NCBI RefSeq assembly: GCF_902506575.1
Contig: NZ_LR732544.1
Span: 5,994,762-6,055,774, forward strand
DNA from: Streptomyces mexicanus
GTDB taxonomy: Bacteria > Actinomycetota > Actinomycetes > Streptomycetales > Streptomycetaceae
Direction of reading: 5' to 3'
Length of the DNA stretch: 61,013 nt
In this document: piece by piece, positions 44,777 through 52,709 of the stretch
Layout of the letters: every line of letters begins with the position of its first letter
Numbering within the stretch: the first letter of the stretch is position 1
Notes under the pieces: model-generated
The model's database searches: none
The model's input: only the letters and a program-made list of their open reading frames with translations
What the model was told of the DNA's origin: nothing
Translations under genes and position numbers: made by a program

Positions 44777-44797
44777 TTGCAAGCACACCGCTTGCAA
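44777..44797. promoter_or_regulatory. Operator candidate of the XRE regulator
   Basis: TTGCAAGC-ACACC-GCTTGCAA is a perfect 8+5+8 inverted repeat 30 bp upstream of the XRE start, each arm holding the palindrome TTGCAA. An additional TTGCA lies at 44756-44760. Confidence 0.6.
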
Positions 44798-44882
44798 GAG
44801 TGCACGACACCACCCGTACGCGCCGGAATACCCTCGGTGCGCGGCGGGGCCCGTCACGCACCGAGGGCTTCGGTGGCCGCGT

Positions 44883-45830
44883 TCAGGAGGCAGGGGTGGC
44901 AGAGGGGGCGGCAGAGGTGGAGGAGCCGCGGAAGTAGTGCCCCGCGTCGAGGTCCGCCAGGAGGCCCGGCTCGGTCGGGCGCCAGCCCAGCAGGTCGCGG
45001 GTGAGGGTGCTGGAGGCGGGGAAGTCCAGGCCGACCAAGCCGCCCAGCCAGCCGAAGTGCTCGGTCGCCGCCTCGGGAGCCACGGAGGTCACCGGCACGT
45101 CGAGCCGGCGGCCGATCACCTCGGCGACGTCGCGGATGGCGACGCCCTCCTCCGCGACGCCGTGCAGCACGCTGCCCGCGGGCGCCTTCTCCACCGCCAG
45201 GCGGAACAGCCGGGCGGCGTCGAGGCGGTGCACGGCCGGCCAGCGGTTGGCGCCGTCGCCGGGGTACCCGGAGACGCCCTTGGCCCGGGCGACGGACACC
45301 AGGGCGGCCATGAACCCCTGGTCGCCCTCGCCGTGGCAGGTCGGGGCCAGGCGCACCACGCAGGAGCGCACGCCCCGGGAGGCGAGGTCGAGCGCCGCCA
45401 GGGAGGTGGCCGCGCGGACGGAGTTCGGCGAGCCGTCGACCGTGGGCATGTCCCGCTCCTGCGCCACTCGCCCCGGCTGCAGGCCGGCCAGTCCGGAGGC
45501 GAGGACGAAGGGGCGGCCGGTGTCGGCGAGCGCGTCGCCGAAGGCGTCGACGGCCCGGCGGTCGGTCTCGGCGGCGGTGCGGAAGTCGCCGGTGAAGGCG
45601 ATGTCGTGCCGGAAGGCGAGGTGGACGACGCCGTCCGACGCGGTGGCGGCGGCGCGCAGGACGTCGAGGTCGTCCAGGGTGCCGCGGACCACGTCGGCCC
45701 CGGCGGCGGTGAGGGCGGCGGCGGAGGCGTCGGAGCGGGCGAGCCCGACGACCTCGTGGCCCGCGTCGAGGAGTTCGGGGACGAGGGCCGAGCCGATCCA
45801 GCCGGAGGCGCCGGTCACGAAGATGCGCAT
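44883..45830 (-). CDS. NAD-dependent epimerase/extended SDR
   Basis: 315 residues. The N-terminal Rossmann motif is MRIFVTGASGWIGSALVPEL, then DVVRGTLDDLDVLRAAA and VVHLAFRHD. It resembles the atypical SDR5-like (YeeZ/NmrA-related) group often paired with TetR regulators. ATG 45830 was chosen because it directly precedes the Rossmann motif. Divergent from a TetR gene, with two 21-bp palindromes between; it is almost certainly that regulator's target. The substrate is unknown. Confidence 0.88.
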   Translation of the reverse strand: MRIFVTGASGWIGSALVPELLDAGHEVVGLARSDASAAALTAAGADVVRGTLDDLDVLRAAATASDGVVHLAFRHDIAFTGDFRTAAETDRRAVDAFGDALADTGRPFVLASGLAGLQPGRVAQERDMPTVDGSPNSVRAATSLAALDLASRGVRSCVVRLAPTCHGEGDQGFMAALVSVARAKGVSGYPGDGANRWPAVHRLDAARLFRLAVEKAPAGSVLHGVAEEGVAIRDVAEVIGRRLDVPVTSVAPEAATEHFGWLGGLVGLDFPASSTLTRDLLGWRPTEPGLLADLDAGHYFRGSSTSAAPSATPAS

Positions 45831-45848
45831 GGGAGAGCCCCATCCTGT

Positions 45849-45901
45849 CGATGTCAGTGACTGACATCGACCGTAGCACTCGATGTCAGTCACTGTCATC
45901 G
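45849..45901. promoter_or_regulatory. Two 21-bp TetR operators
   Basis: Site 1 (45849-45869) is a perfect palindrome of 10+1+10 bp with the core GATGTCAGT-G-ACTGACATC. Site 2 (45881-45901) differs by one base per arm pair (ACTGTCATC). Start-to-start spacing is 32 bp, about three helical turns. Site 2 ends 3 bp before the TACCAT -10 of tetR. Confidence 0.8.
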
Positions 45902-45915
45902 CGTACCATCCCGGC

Positions 45916-46512
45916 ATGGGCAGATGGGAGCCGAACGCGCGCCTGCGCCTGGCGGAAGCGGCGTTGCAGCTTTTCGGCGAGCGCGGCTACGAGCAGACGA
46001 CCGTGGCGGAGATCGCCAAGCGGGCCGGGCTGACCGAGCGCACCTTCTTCCGGCACTACACCGACAAGCGCGAGGTGCTGTTCGACGGCTCGGCCGTCAT
46101 GGAGGCGCTGCTCGCCGAGGCGGTCGCCGGGGCGCCCGAGCCGGTGGAGCCCATCGACGCGGTGCGGGCGGGGCTGGACGCGCTGTCCACGGTGTTCGAC
46201 GGCCGCCACGAGCAGTCCCGGCGCCGCCAGGCCGTCATCGTGGCGAACACGGAGCTGCGCGAGCGCGAGCTGATCAAGCTCGCCTCGCTGTCGGCCGCGC
46301 TCGCCGACGCCCTGCGCCACCGCGGCGTCCCCGCCTCGACCGCGGACCTGGCCGCCGAGGCGGGCATGGCCGTGCTGAAGATCGGCTACGAGCGCTGGGT
46401 CGCCGCGGACGAGGAACGCCCCCTGCGGCAGCTGCTGCGCGAGACCCTGGCGGAGCTGCGGACCGTCACCGCGGGCGCCGGCCCGGGGCCCGACGCGCTA
46501 CAGGAGCGGTGA
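45916..46512 (+). CDS. TetR-family regulator
   Basis: 198 residues. The start MGRWEPNARLRLAEAALQLF is typical of a widespread Streptomyces TetR group. HTH: TTVAEIAKRAGLTERTFFRH. TACCAT (45904-45909) ends 6 nt before ATG 45916 and no SD is present, so the mRNA is leaderless. It probably represses the divergent epimerase gene and itself through the two palindromes. Confidence 0.9.
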   Translation: MGRWEPNARLRLAEAALQLFGERGYEQTTVAEIAKRAGLTERTFFRHYTDKREVLFDGSAVMEALLAEAVAGAPEPVEPIDAVRAGLDALSTVFDGRHEQSRRRQAVIVANTELRERELIKLASLSAALADALRHRGVPASTADLAAEAGMAVLKIGYERWVAADEERPLRQLLRETLAELRTVTAGAGPGPDALQER

Positions 46513-46690
46513 GCGGGAGCGCCCCGGAGCGGTGGGCGGCCGTCAGGCCCGCAGGCCCCCGACCGGTCACGCCGCGGGACCGGTCAGGCACAGTCCCTGC
46601 GGCCCTGCTCGCCCCCGTCCCGTCGAGACGCCCGATGCCACCTCAACTACCGGGCAGGCGGCGGCAGTTCCGGTGTCGGCCGTGGTCCCG

Positions 46691-48871
46691 CTAGGCCAGG
46701 ACCCGGGCAAGGTCCGGGTTCGCCGTGGAGCGGGCCTTCAGGCCGAGGGAGCCGGTGGCCGCCGCGAGGGTCATCGCGTAGGAGTCGACGGCCCGGGAGA
46801 CGTTGGGGGCGTCCAGGCCGGCTCCCGTCACCAGGCGGTCGAGGTCGACGTAGGCGGAACGGACGGTCTCGACCCACCGGTACACGCGCCAGTCCTGCTC
46901 CCAGCCGGCCGTGTACGCGGCGGGCAGGCCGCGCGCCCAGCGCCGGAACATCCGCTCGCGGATCTCCGGGCGGGTCGGGGTGAGGTGCATGTGGCGGACC
47001 AGGTCGTACAGCGGGTCGCCGACCAGGGCCATCTCCCAGTCGATGACGGTCAGCGCGAGGGCGTCGTCGCGGCGCACCAGGTTCCAGGGGTTCAGGTCGC
47101 CGTGGAGCAGGGCCGGCCGGCGCCGGCGCACCGTGTACCGGCGCAGGATCTGCCGCAGCCGCGGGGCGTCGGGCAGGCCGAGGTGGCGGGCCAGGTGCTG
47201 CGACTCCTTGGGCAGACCGCCCACCAGGAGCACCAGTTGGTCGCACAGCCAGTCGAAGAAGCTCTCCTCGCCCGCGACCGGGTCGAGGCCGGAGTAGTCC
47301 ACCTCGGTCAGCGCGCACAGCTGGTCGACGAGCCCGTCCGCCTCGTGCGGCAGCAGGCCGTGCACCGGGTGGCCGGGCGGGTCGTCGGTGTTCTCGGGGC
47401 CGACGTAGGTGTGGATGGCGTACTGCTCCCCGCCGTGGCTGTGGCCCAGGGCGAGCACCCGGGGGGCCGCGACCCGGGCCCCCGACCGTTCGATGGCACA
47501 CAGCACGGCGTGCTCACTGAGGAAACTCGGCTCGCGCCGGCAGAAACCCGCGATCTTGCGCCGCACCACGACCGGGTGGTCGACGCCGGGCACCCGGACC
47601 ACCGAGTTCAGGTGCGCGGTGCCCTTGAACACCCGGCCGGCCGGGGCCAACCCCTCGGCGACGAGCGCCTGTTCGACGGCAGGGGCGGGGAAGTCGGGCC
47701 GCTCGGGAAGACGGCGGTCCCAGGTCCAGGCGATCGCCTCGGCGGCGCGGCCCGGGCCGCCGCGCAGCGCCGTCCGCGAGGCCCGCCAGCGGAACAGGAC
47801 CCGTTCGACCTCGGCCGTGTCCGGCACGTTCCTCAGGCCGAGCGGTTCGGCGGCGGCCCGCAGGGCCCGGCGCACACGGGCGGTCGCCTCGTCCAGGCCC
47901 TCCTGGCCGGGCGCGTCCTCCAGGGCCCGGACCGCCCGCATCACGTCGGGGTAGACGGACTGCGCCCGCTCGAAGGCGACGTAGTGGCGCAGGTCCTTGG
48001 CCAGCCCGTGGACGGCGGCGGGGCGGACGCGCTCCATGGCCTCGGCCCAGGTGTCGATCACCTCGGCCCACTGGTGGCCGGGGTAGCGCATCCGGACCAG
48101 GTGGACGGCGAGGTCGTGCAGGGGGTCGCCGTAGGTGGCCAGTTCCCAGTCGACGCAGACGAGGGCCGGCTCTCCGCCCTCCGGCACGATCAGGTTGTCG
48201 CGGTGCAGGTCCGCGTGGAGCAGGCTGTACGGCCGCCGGGCCATCGCCGGCACCTGCTCGGCCAGCCGGACCAGGGCGTCCTCCGGTACGCCCAGCGCCG
48301 CGAACAGGCCGCCGAACGTGGGCCGGTTGGGCCGCCTGATCTGCAGGTCCGCCCGGCGGGCCAGGGTCTGCAGGAAGCCCTGGCTGTCCTTGTCGTTGCG
48401 CGGCCACTGCGGCGGCAGCGGGGGCAGCGCCTCGCGGCGGACCTGGGTCATCCGGGCGAGCAGGTCGGCCAGCGCCTTGACGAACAGGGTGTCGACCGGT
48501 TTGCCGTCGGCGCACACGCGCGAGAGCGGCACGCCCTCCACATGGCTGTGGACGGCGTGGCCGTCCAGTGCGACCAGGCACTGCGGGACGCCGGGCAGCA
48601 CCCCTTGGACGCAGTCCAGGATCCGTGCCTCGTCCTGCCAGGTCCGGATCACCACGGGCAGCGCGTCCGCGCGGCGGCTCCGGACGGTCACCGGCGTGCC
48701 GGGCTCCCTGCGCAGCAGCCGGGCCAGGGGCTCGGTCAGGGGCAGGACACGGTTGTGGTGGTGGTGCCCGCCGCTCACCACGCCCTGCTCAGCCGCGAGG
48801 CGTACGAACTCCTGTACGTCGCGAGCGGCACGCTCCCCGAGGAAGGGTCGGGAAGGAGGTGGTGCGCCCAC
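46691..48871 (-). CDS. Tandem double APH-domain phosphotransferase
   Basis: 726 residues with two complete aminoglycoside-phosphotransferase folds. Repeat 1 has the catalytic loop LLHADLHRDNLIV and CVDWELATYGDPLHDLA near residues 215-250. Repeat 2 has LLHGDLNPWNLVRR and VIDWEMALVGDPLYDLVRH near 575-615. The second N-lobe has the Lys region PVVVRRKIAG. A GGAG lies before GTG 48871. The APH fold phosphorylates antibiotics, choline, homoserine or similar; two active copies in one chain are unusual. The substrate is unknown. It lies in the conserved dev neighbourhood. Confidence 0.85.
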   Translation of the reverse strand: MGAPPPSRPFLGERAARDVQEFVRLAAEQGVVSGGHHHHNRVLPLTEPLARLLRREPGTPVTVRSRRADALPVVIRTWQDEARILDCVQGVLPGVPQCLVALDGHAVHSHVEGVPLSRVCADGKPVDTLFVKALADLLARMTQVRREALPPLPPQWPRNDKDSQGFLQTLARRADLQIRRPNRPTFGGLFAALGVPEDALVRLAEQVPAMARRPYSLLHADLHRDNLIVPEGGEPALVCVDWELATYGDPLHDLAVHLVRMRYPGHQWAEVIDTWAEAMERVRPAAVHGLAKDLRHYVAFERAQSVYPDVMRAVRALEDAPGQEGLDEATARVRRALRAAAEPLGLRNVPDTAEVERVLFRWRASRTALRGGPGRAAEAIAWTWDRRLPERPDFPAPAVEQALVAEGLAPAGRVFKGTAHLNSVVRVPGVDHPVVVRRKIAGFCRREPSFLSEHAVLCAIERSGARVAAPRVLALGHSHGGEQYAIHTYVGPENTDDPPGHPVHGLLPHEADGLVDQLCALTEVDYSGLDPVAGEESFFDWLCDQLVLLVGGLPKESQHLARHLGLPDAPRLRQILRRYTVRRRRPALLHGDLNPWNLVRRDDALALTVIDWEMALVGDPLYDLVRHMHLTPTRPEIRERMFRRWARGLPAAYTAGWEQDWRVYRWVETVRSAYVDLDRLVTGAGLDAPNVSRAVDSYAMTLAAATGSLGLKARSTANPDLARVLA

Positions 48872-49190
48872 GGCCGCTCCAAGTGCTCACACGATGATCA
48901 CAGTATGGCAAAAGGTACGCCTGCGGTCATTTCGGTCACGACGGGCCGACCCTTCGTCGCGGCACAACGGGTGGCGTGCCAGGTGTTGCTCGGGCGGTGC
49001 GGGCATGCTACAGCACGGCCCTGCACGGCCTGACGCGCTGTTCATGGAGCCGGCGGCTTCCTCACGGACTCGGACCAGGTCTGCCTGGATGTGGCGAAAA
49101 CCGATCCCGATGCGTTCGGATGCGCGTCGCGTGGATGCGGTGTCGGGCGGGCGAGGGGCCGGGGAGCGTGCCGCGCCTGGCGCCCGTCGC
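48872..49190. other. Intergenic, no gene supported
   Basis: 319 bp between devB and the double-APH gene, both on the minus strand. TACTGT/TGATCA near the APH end may be part of its promoter. Nothing else was recognised. Confidence 0.35.
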
Positions 49191-49940
49191 TCAGGCCTGC
49201 CCCCGCACGATCCGCAGCACCGGCTCCAGTGAGTCCACGACCGTCGTGGCGCCGGATTCGCGCAGCAGCTTCTCCTTGCGGGCGTTGTGGGCGTAGCCGA
49301 GGAAGGGCACGCCCGCGCGCAGGGCGGCCTCGTGGTCGGCGGGGGTGTCGCCGATCATCAGGGCCTTCGCCGGGGCCACGCCCGTGGCGCGCAGGGCGCG
49401 GTTGAGGCAGTGCGGGTCCGGCTTGAGGCGGCGCAGTTCCCGGGTGCGGCCGTAGACATGGGGGGCGAAGCAGGCGGACAGGCCGCGGCTGTCGAGGTAG
49501 GCGCGCACCACGAGGGGCGAGTTGTTCGTCGCGACGGCCAGCCGGCGGCCCAGCGCCGACCAGGTGCGGATCAGCGGGTCGGCGTACGGCGTGGGCCAGG
49601 CGGAGGCCGTGGCGCGCAGCTCCTCCTCGGTCAGGCGCGCCTCCAGCTCCGTGACCAGGTCGCTGCCGGGGTGCCGGTGGTCCACGGCGCGCAGAACGGC
49701 GTGCGGGTCCAGCAGCTCCCGTTCGTCCTCCGACAGCAGACCGTGCAGGCCCCGGCCCTCCAGCCAGCCCACCAGCTCGGTCGCCACCCGCTCGGCGGAG
49801 TGCCCCGCGAACAGCCGGCAGATCGGTCCGTCGAAGTCCCAGAGCACCACATGGGCGCCTTTGATCAGATTCCGCAGTTTTCCGGTCTCTGTGGCAGTCT
49901 GCGCCGCCACCGCTTCGGTACGCGTCCGGTCAGAGGTCAC
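49191..49940 (-). CDS. devB: HAD-family phosphatase
   Basis: 249 residues. HAD motifs: the nucleophile Asp in VVLWDFDGPICRLF near 33, Ser/Thr motif VATNNSPLVV, Lys in RRLKPDPHCLN, and GDTPADHEAALRAG. GTG 49940 overlaps the stop of devA by one base (TAGTG), so the pair is coupled. In S. coelicolor devA is followed by devB, encoding a phosphatase/hydrolase; the arrangement here matches. The substrate is unknown; it probably acts with DevA in aerial development. Confidence 0.85.
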   Translation of the reverse strand: MTSDRTRTEAVAAQTATETGKLRNLIKGAHVVLWDFDGPICRLFAGHSAERVATELVGWLEGRGLHGLLSEDERELLDPHAVLRAVDHRHPGSDLVTELEARLTEEELRATASAWPTPYADPLIRTWSALGRRLAVATNNSPLVVRAYLDSRGLSACFAPHVYGRTRELRRLKPDPHCLNRALRATGVAPAKALMIGDTPADHEAALRAGVPFLGYAHNARKEKLLRESGATTVVDSLEPVLRIVRGQA

Positions 49941-50809
49941 TAGGAGAGTGTCATCTCCGTGGTGATCGTTTCCCAGAGGGCGTCGAACCACTTCTGCGAT
50001 TCCGCGACGAACGCGGCGTCGCGCCGCCCGGCGTGCCGGGCGAAGGAGAACAGCAGGGACTGCGAGCCGAGCGCGTCGTACATGTCCAGCGTCTCGCCGC
50101 CCCACTCCTCCGCGCGCCGGGTGAGCGTGTAGTAGCCGAGCAGCGCCTCCTCGCCGTTGATGAGGTAGAGCTTGACCGGCGAGGTGAAGGGCAGCGCGCG
50201 GAAGGACACGTGCACGTCGATGCCGTGCGTGGCGCGCAGCGCCAGCAGGTTGTGCCGCAGCACGTTGCCCTGCGCGTTGCGCATGTCCAGCCAGCGCCGG
50301 TGCACCACCTCGTCCCCGCCCTCGCCCGCCGGCACGGGGAAGGCCAGGGAGATGTCGCGGGACGGCAGCAGGATGCGGGCGTCGATCGCCTCCGGGTGCA
50401 GGCGGCCCTCGTGGATCAGGCGCAGCGGCTCGCCGAGGGCCACCATCAGGGTCTCCGCTGTGTGGCACACCACGTCGATGCGCACGCGCGACGCCTGGAA
50501 GGCCTCCGTCAGCCGGGGGCCTAGGCCCACCATGGTCGGCTGCGGCTCCTCGCGGACCCGGGTGGCCTCCGCGATCCTCGGCGGGCTGCCCTTGCTCACG
50601 TTGGTCAGCAGGCCGTCCTCCTGCAGTGCCCGCAGGGCCTGGCGCACGGCGCCGCGCTCCACTCCGAACTCCTCGGCGAGTTCGGCCTGGGTGGGCAGGC
50701 GGTCACCGGGCTTCAGCTCGCCGGCGCGGATCCTCTCCCGGAGGGTGTCGGCGATCTCCTGGGCCGAGTTCTTGCGGCTGCCGTTCACGGCCACGTTCTC
50801 CTGGGTCAC
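49940..50809 (-). CDS. devA: GntR-family developmental regulator
   Basis: 289 residues. Winged helix: IADTLRERIRAGELKPGDRL, AEEFGVERGAVRQALRALQE, LLTNVSKGSP. The C-terminal ligand domain is shared with the paralogue at 51248 (THGIDVHVSFRALPFTSPVK; FDALWETI). The start is GTG 50809: TAGCGT ends 6 nt before it and no SD is present, so it is leaderless; the TTG at 50815 is less likely. The call devA rests on the devB partner, the neighbouring small membrane gene and the divergent paralogue devE, as in S. coelicolor. Confidence 0.87.
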   Translation of the reverse strand: MTQENVAVNGSRKNSAQEIADTLRERIRAGELKPGDRLPTQAELAEEFGVERGAVRQALRALQEDGLLTNVSKGSPPRIAEATRVREEPQPTMVGLGPRLTEAFQASRVRIDVVCHTAETLMVALGEPLRLIHEGRLHPEAIDARILLPSRDISLAFPVPAGEGGDEVVHRRWLDMRNAQGNVLRHNLLALRATHGIDVHVSFRALPFTSPVKLYLINGEEALLGYYTLTRRAEEWGGETLDMYDALGSQSLLFSFARHAGRRDAAFVAESQKWFDALWETITTEMTLS

Positions 50810-50843
50810 GGCCAAACGCTACAACTCTGATCCACTTGGCGGG

Positions 50844-50912
50844 AGTTGTTGGCAACTTGTTTATGAGTGACTGCCAAGTGGGCACAACTACAGCAGAGTT
50901 GGTTGCCAACTC
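50844..50912. promoter_or_regulatory. devA operator region
   Basis: GAGTTGG-TTG-CCAACTC (50896-50912) is a perfect 7+3+7 palindrome. AGTTG-TTGG-CAACT (50844-50857) is a weaker copy. The same AGTTGG-N3-CCAACT pattern precedes devE at 52238-52252. A second shared block, TTATGAG-N6-CCAAG-N-GG, occurs at 50861-50881 and 52202-52222. Confidence 0.6.
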
Positions 50913-50986
50913 CCCGGAGTTGGCGGAACTTTCAACTCCCCCCACCATCGACCCGCCCAGGAAAGCGCCCGAAGGGGGAACCGTCC

Positions 50987-51175
50987 ATGCCCGCTCTCGC
51001 GATTCTGTCCGCGCTCTTCGTCGTCGGCTTCGAGCAGATCGTCCAGGTCAAGTACGGCGCGGTGGGCTTCATCGGCCTGCTGCTGTTCAGCATCGGCCTC
51101 AAGGCCAAGAGCCCCGCACTCAGCTCCGTCGGCGCCGTGGTGCTGGCGATGCTGGTCGCCGGCCCGGTGCTGTGA
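50987..51175 (+). CDS. Small membrane protein between devA and devE
   Basis: 62 residues, two predicted membrane helices (LAILSALFVVGFEQIVQV; AVGFIGLLLFSIGLKA and a hydrophobic C-terminus). GAAGGGGGAA precedes ATG 50987. Divergent from devA and convergent with devE. It is conserved in this position in Streptomyces as I recall; the function is unknown. The devA operator palindrome lies in its upstream region, so it may belong to the DevA/DevE regulon. Confidence 0.75.
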   Translation: MPALAILSALFVVGFEQIVQVKYGAVGFIGLLLFSIGLKAKSPALSSVGAVVLAMLVAGPVL

Positions 51176-51247
51176 CGGCCGGCCGGCGGGTCCGTCACAC
51201 CCGCCGCGCCCCCCGGCGCTCGCCGGGCCGCTCCCCGTGGGAGACGG

Positions 51248-52150
51248 TCAGTTCGTGAGATCCAGCTCCGAACTGATCGTCTCCCACAGTGCGTCGAACC
51301 ACAGGTGGGACTGCTCGACGAACTTCGTGTCGCGCAGCCCGGCGCCCTGCGCGAACGAGAACAGGATCGACTGGGTGCCCTGCGCGTCGTACAGCTGCAG
51401 CTGCCGCTGGTCGATCTCCTCCTCGCGCCGCCGCACGGTGTAGTAGGCGAACAGCGCCTCGCTGCCGTTGAGCAGGTACAGCTTGACCGGCGGGGTGAAG
51501 GGCAGCGCGCGGAAGGTCACGTGCACGTCGATGCCGTGCGTGGTGCGCAGGGACAGCAGATTGTGCTGAAGGACCTGCCCCTGGGCGTTGCGCTGGGCGA
51601 GCCACCGCCGGCGCAGGGGGCCCGACTCGGCGGCGTCCACCGGTGCGGGGAAGGCGAGGTCGATGTCCCGGCTGGGCAGCAGGACCCGCACGTCGATCTT
51701 GGCCGGTTTCAGTCGCCCGGCGTGGATCTGGCGCAGCGGCTCGCCGATGGCGAGGGTGAGCGAGACCGCCGTCAGGCACAGGGCGTCGACCTGCACCTGA
51801 GGCGACTCGAAGGCGGCGGCGATGCGGGGCGCGAGCGCGGCCGTGGTCGGCAGCGGCGGCGCGGTCGGTCCGCTCAGCGCCCGCTCCGGATCGGGCGCCA
51901 CCGTCGCGGGGCTCCCTTTGGACACATTGGTCAGCAGCCGCTCGGACTGCAGGATGCGCAGGGCCTGGCGCACGGCTCCACGCTCGACGCCGAACTCCTC
52001 GGCCAGCATGGCCTGCGTGGGCATGCGCTGACCCGGCCGCAGCACGCCGGTCCTGATCCGGCGCCGCAGTTCGTCGGCCACCTCGCGGTGTGACGTCTGT
52101 GGCCGTTGCGGCCTCTTCGGCCCAGGGGCGGAGGCGGGTTCCGGGTCCAC
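51248..52150 (-). CDS. devE: GntR-family regulator, paralogue of DevA
   Basis: 300 residues, clearly paralogous to DevA over the full length (VADELRRRIRTGVLRPGQRM; LAEEFGVERGAVRQALRILQ; THGIDVHVTFRALPFTPPVK). GTG 52150 is chosen: TACTGT ends 6 nt before it, giving a leaderless start, and the sequence AGTTGTACTGTTTGGGC before it matches the devA promoter at most positions. The upstream in-frame ATG 52192 is less likely. Confidence 0.85.
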   Translation of the reverse strand: MDPEPASAPGPKRPQRPQTSHREVADELRRRIRTGVLRPGQRMPTQAMLAEEFGVERGAVRQALRILQSERLLTNVSKGSPATVAPDPERALSGPTAPPLPTTAALAPRIAAAFESPQVQVDALCLTAVSLTLAIGEPLRQIHAGRLKPAKIDVRVLLPSRDIDLAFPAPVDAAESGPLRRRWLAQRNAQGQVLQHNLLSLRTTHGIDVHVTFRALPFTPPVKLYLLNGSEALFAYYTVRRREEEIDQRQLQLYDAQGTQSILFSFAQGAGLRDTKFVEQSHLWFDALWETISSELDLTN

Positions 52151-52201
52151 GCCCAAACAGTACAACTTCCCGCCATCTTTAGGCAGTTCCACGAAAGGTG
52201 G

Positions 52202-52252
52202 TTATGAGCCGCTTCCAAGCGGAGATAAGAAGAGAGGAGTTGGTAACCAACT
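52202..52252. promoter_or_regulatory. devE operator region
   Basis: AGTTGG-TAA-CCAACT (52238-52252) is a perfect 6+3+6 palindrome of the same type as that before devA. The TTATGAG/CCAAG block at 52202-52222 is also shared. Confidence 0.6.
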
Positions 52253-52378
52253 TGAGCAACCTGGTCAGGTCATCCAGAGGTTGGCCACCAGGGTGACAGA
52301 TGGGGAATGCCGCACGTGCTTCCTTCCGGAGGGGAGCCGGGAGCCGTACGGCACAGCCGCGAGCCGGCACCAGCGACG

Positions 52379-52652
52379 TACAGCCACAACCGAAGACGGC
52401 GCAGCCGCAGAGCTGACATCGAAAGACCCGAGCACCGCCACAAGCGAACACGGCCGCACAGCCACAACAGAACACGGGACAGCCACAACTGAAGACCGCG
52501 GCACAGCCACAACCGAACACCACAGCACAGTCACAACCGAACACCACAGCACAGTCACAACTGAAGACCGGTCACGACGGAAGCACCGGCACGGGAGCTT
52601 CCCGCACAGCCACAACCGAAGAGCGTCTCGTACAGCCACAACTGAACAGCCA
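52379..52652. repeat. Degenerate minisatellite with 24-bp core
   Basis: About nine to eleven imperfect copies of a unit built on ACAGCCACAACCGAACAC. The centre is regular: 52503-52526 and 52527-52550 are 24-bp units differing at one base; flanking units vary from 21 to 34 bp. The minus-strand frame would give octapeptide repeats (VVTVLWCS, VVAVPRSS), but no ribosome site or family supports a gene. The 559-bp gap 52151-52709 otherwise holds only the devE promoter. Confidence 0.85.
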
Positions 52653-52709
52653 CGCTACGGATGCACCACTTCCCCATCGTCCCCGGCAGAAGGGAGCCCC
52701 GCGGACCAC

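Noticed and set aside
52265..52639. Minus-strand ORF with octapeptide repeats as a repetitive protein
   Set aside because: The repeats follow from the DNA minisatellite in every frame; there is no SD, signal peptide or known family.
52379..52652. CRISPR array
   Set aside because: Repeats are contiguous and degenerate with no unique spacers of constant length, and no cas gene is near.
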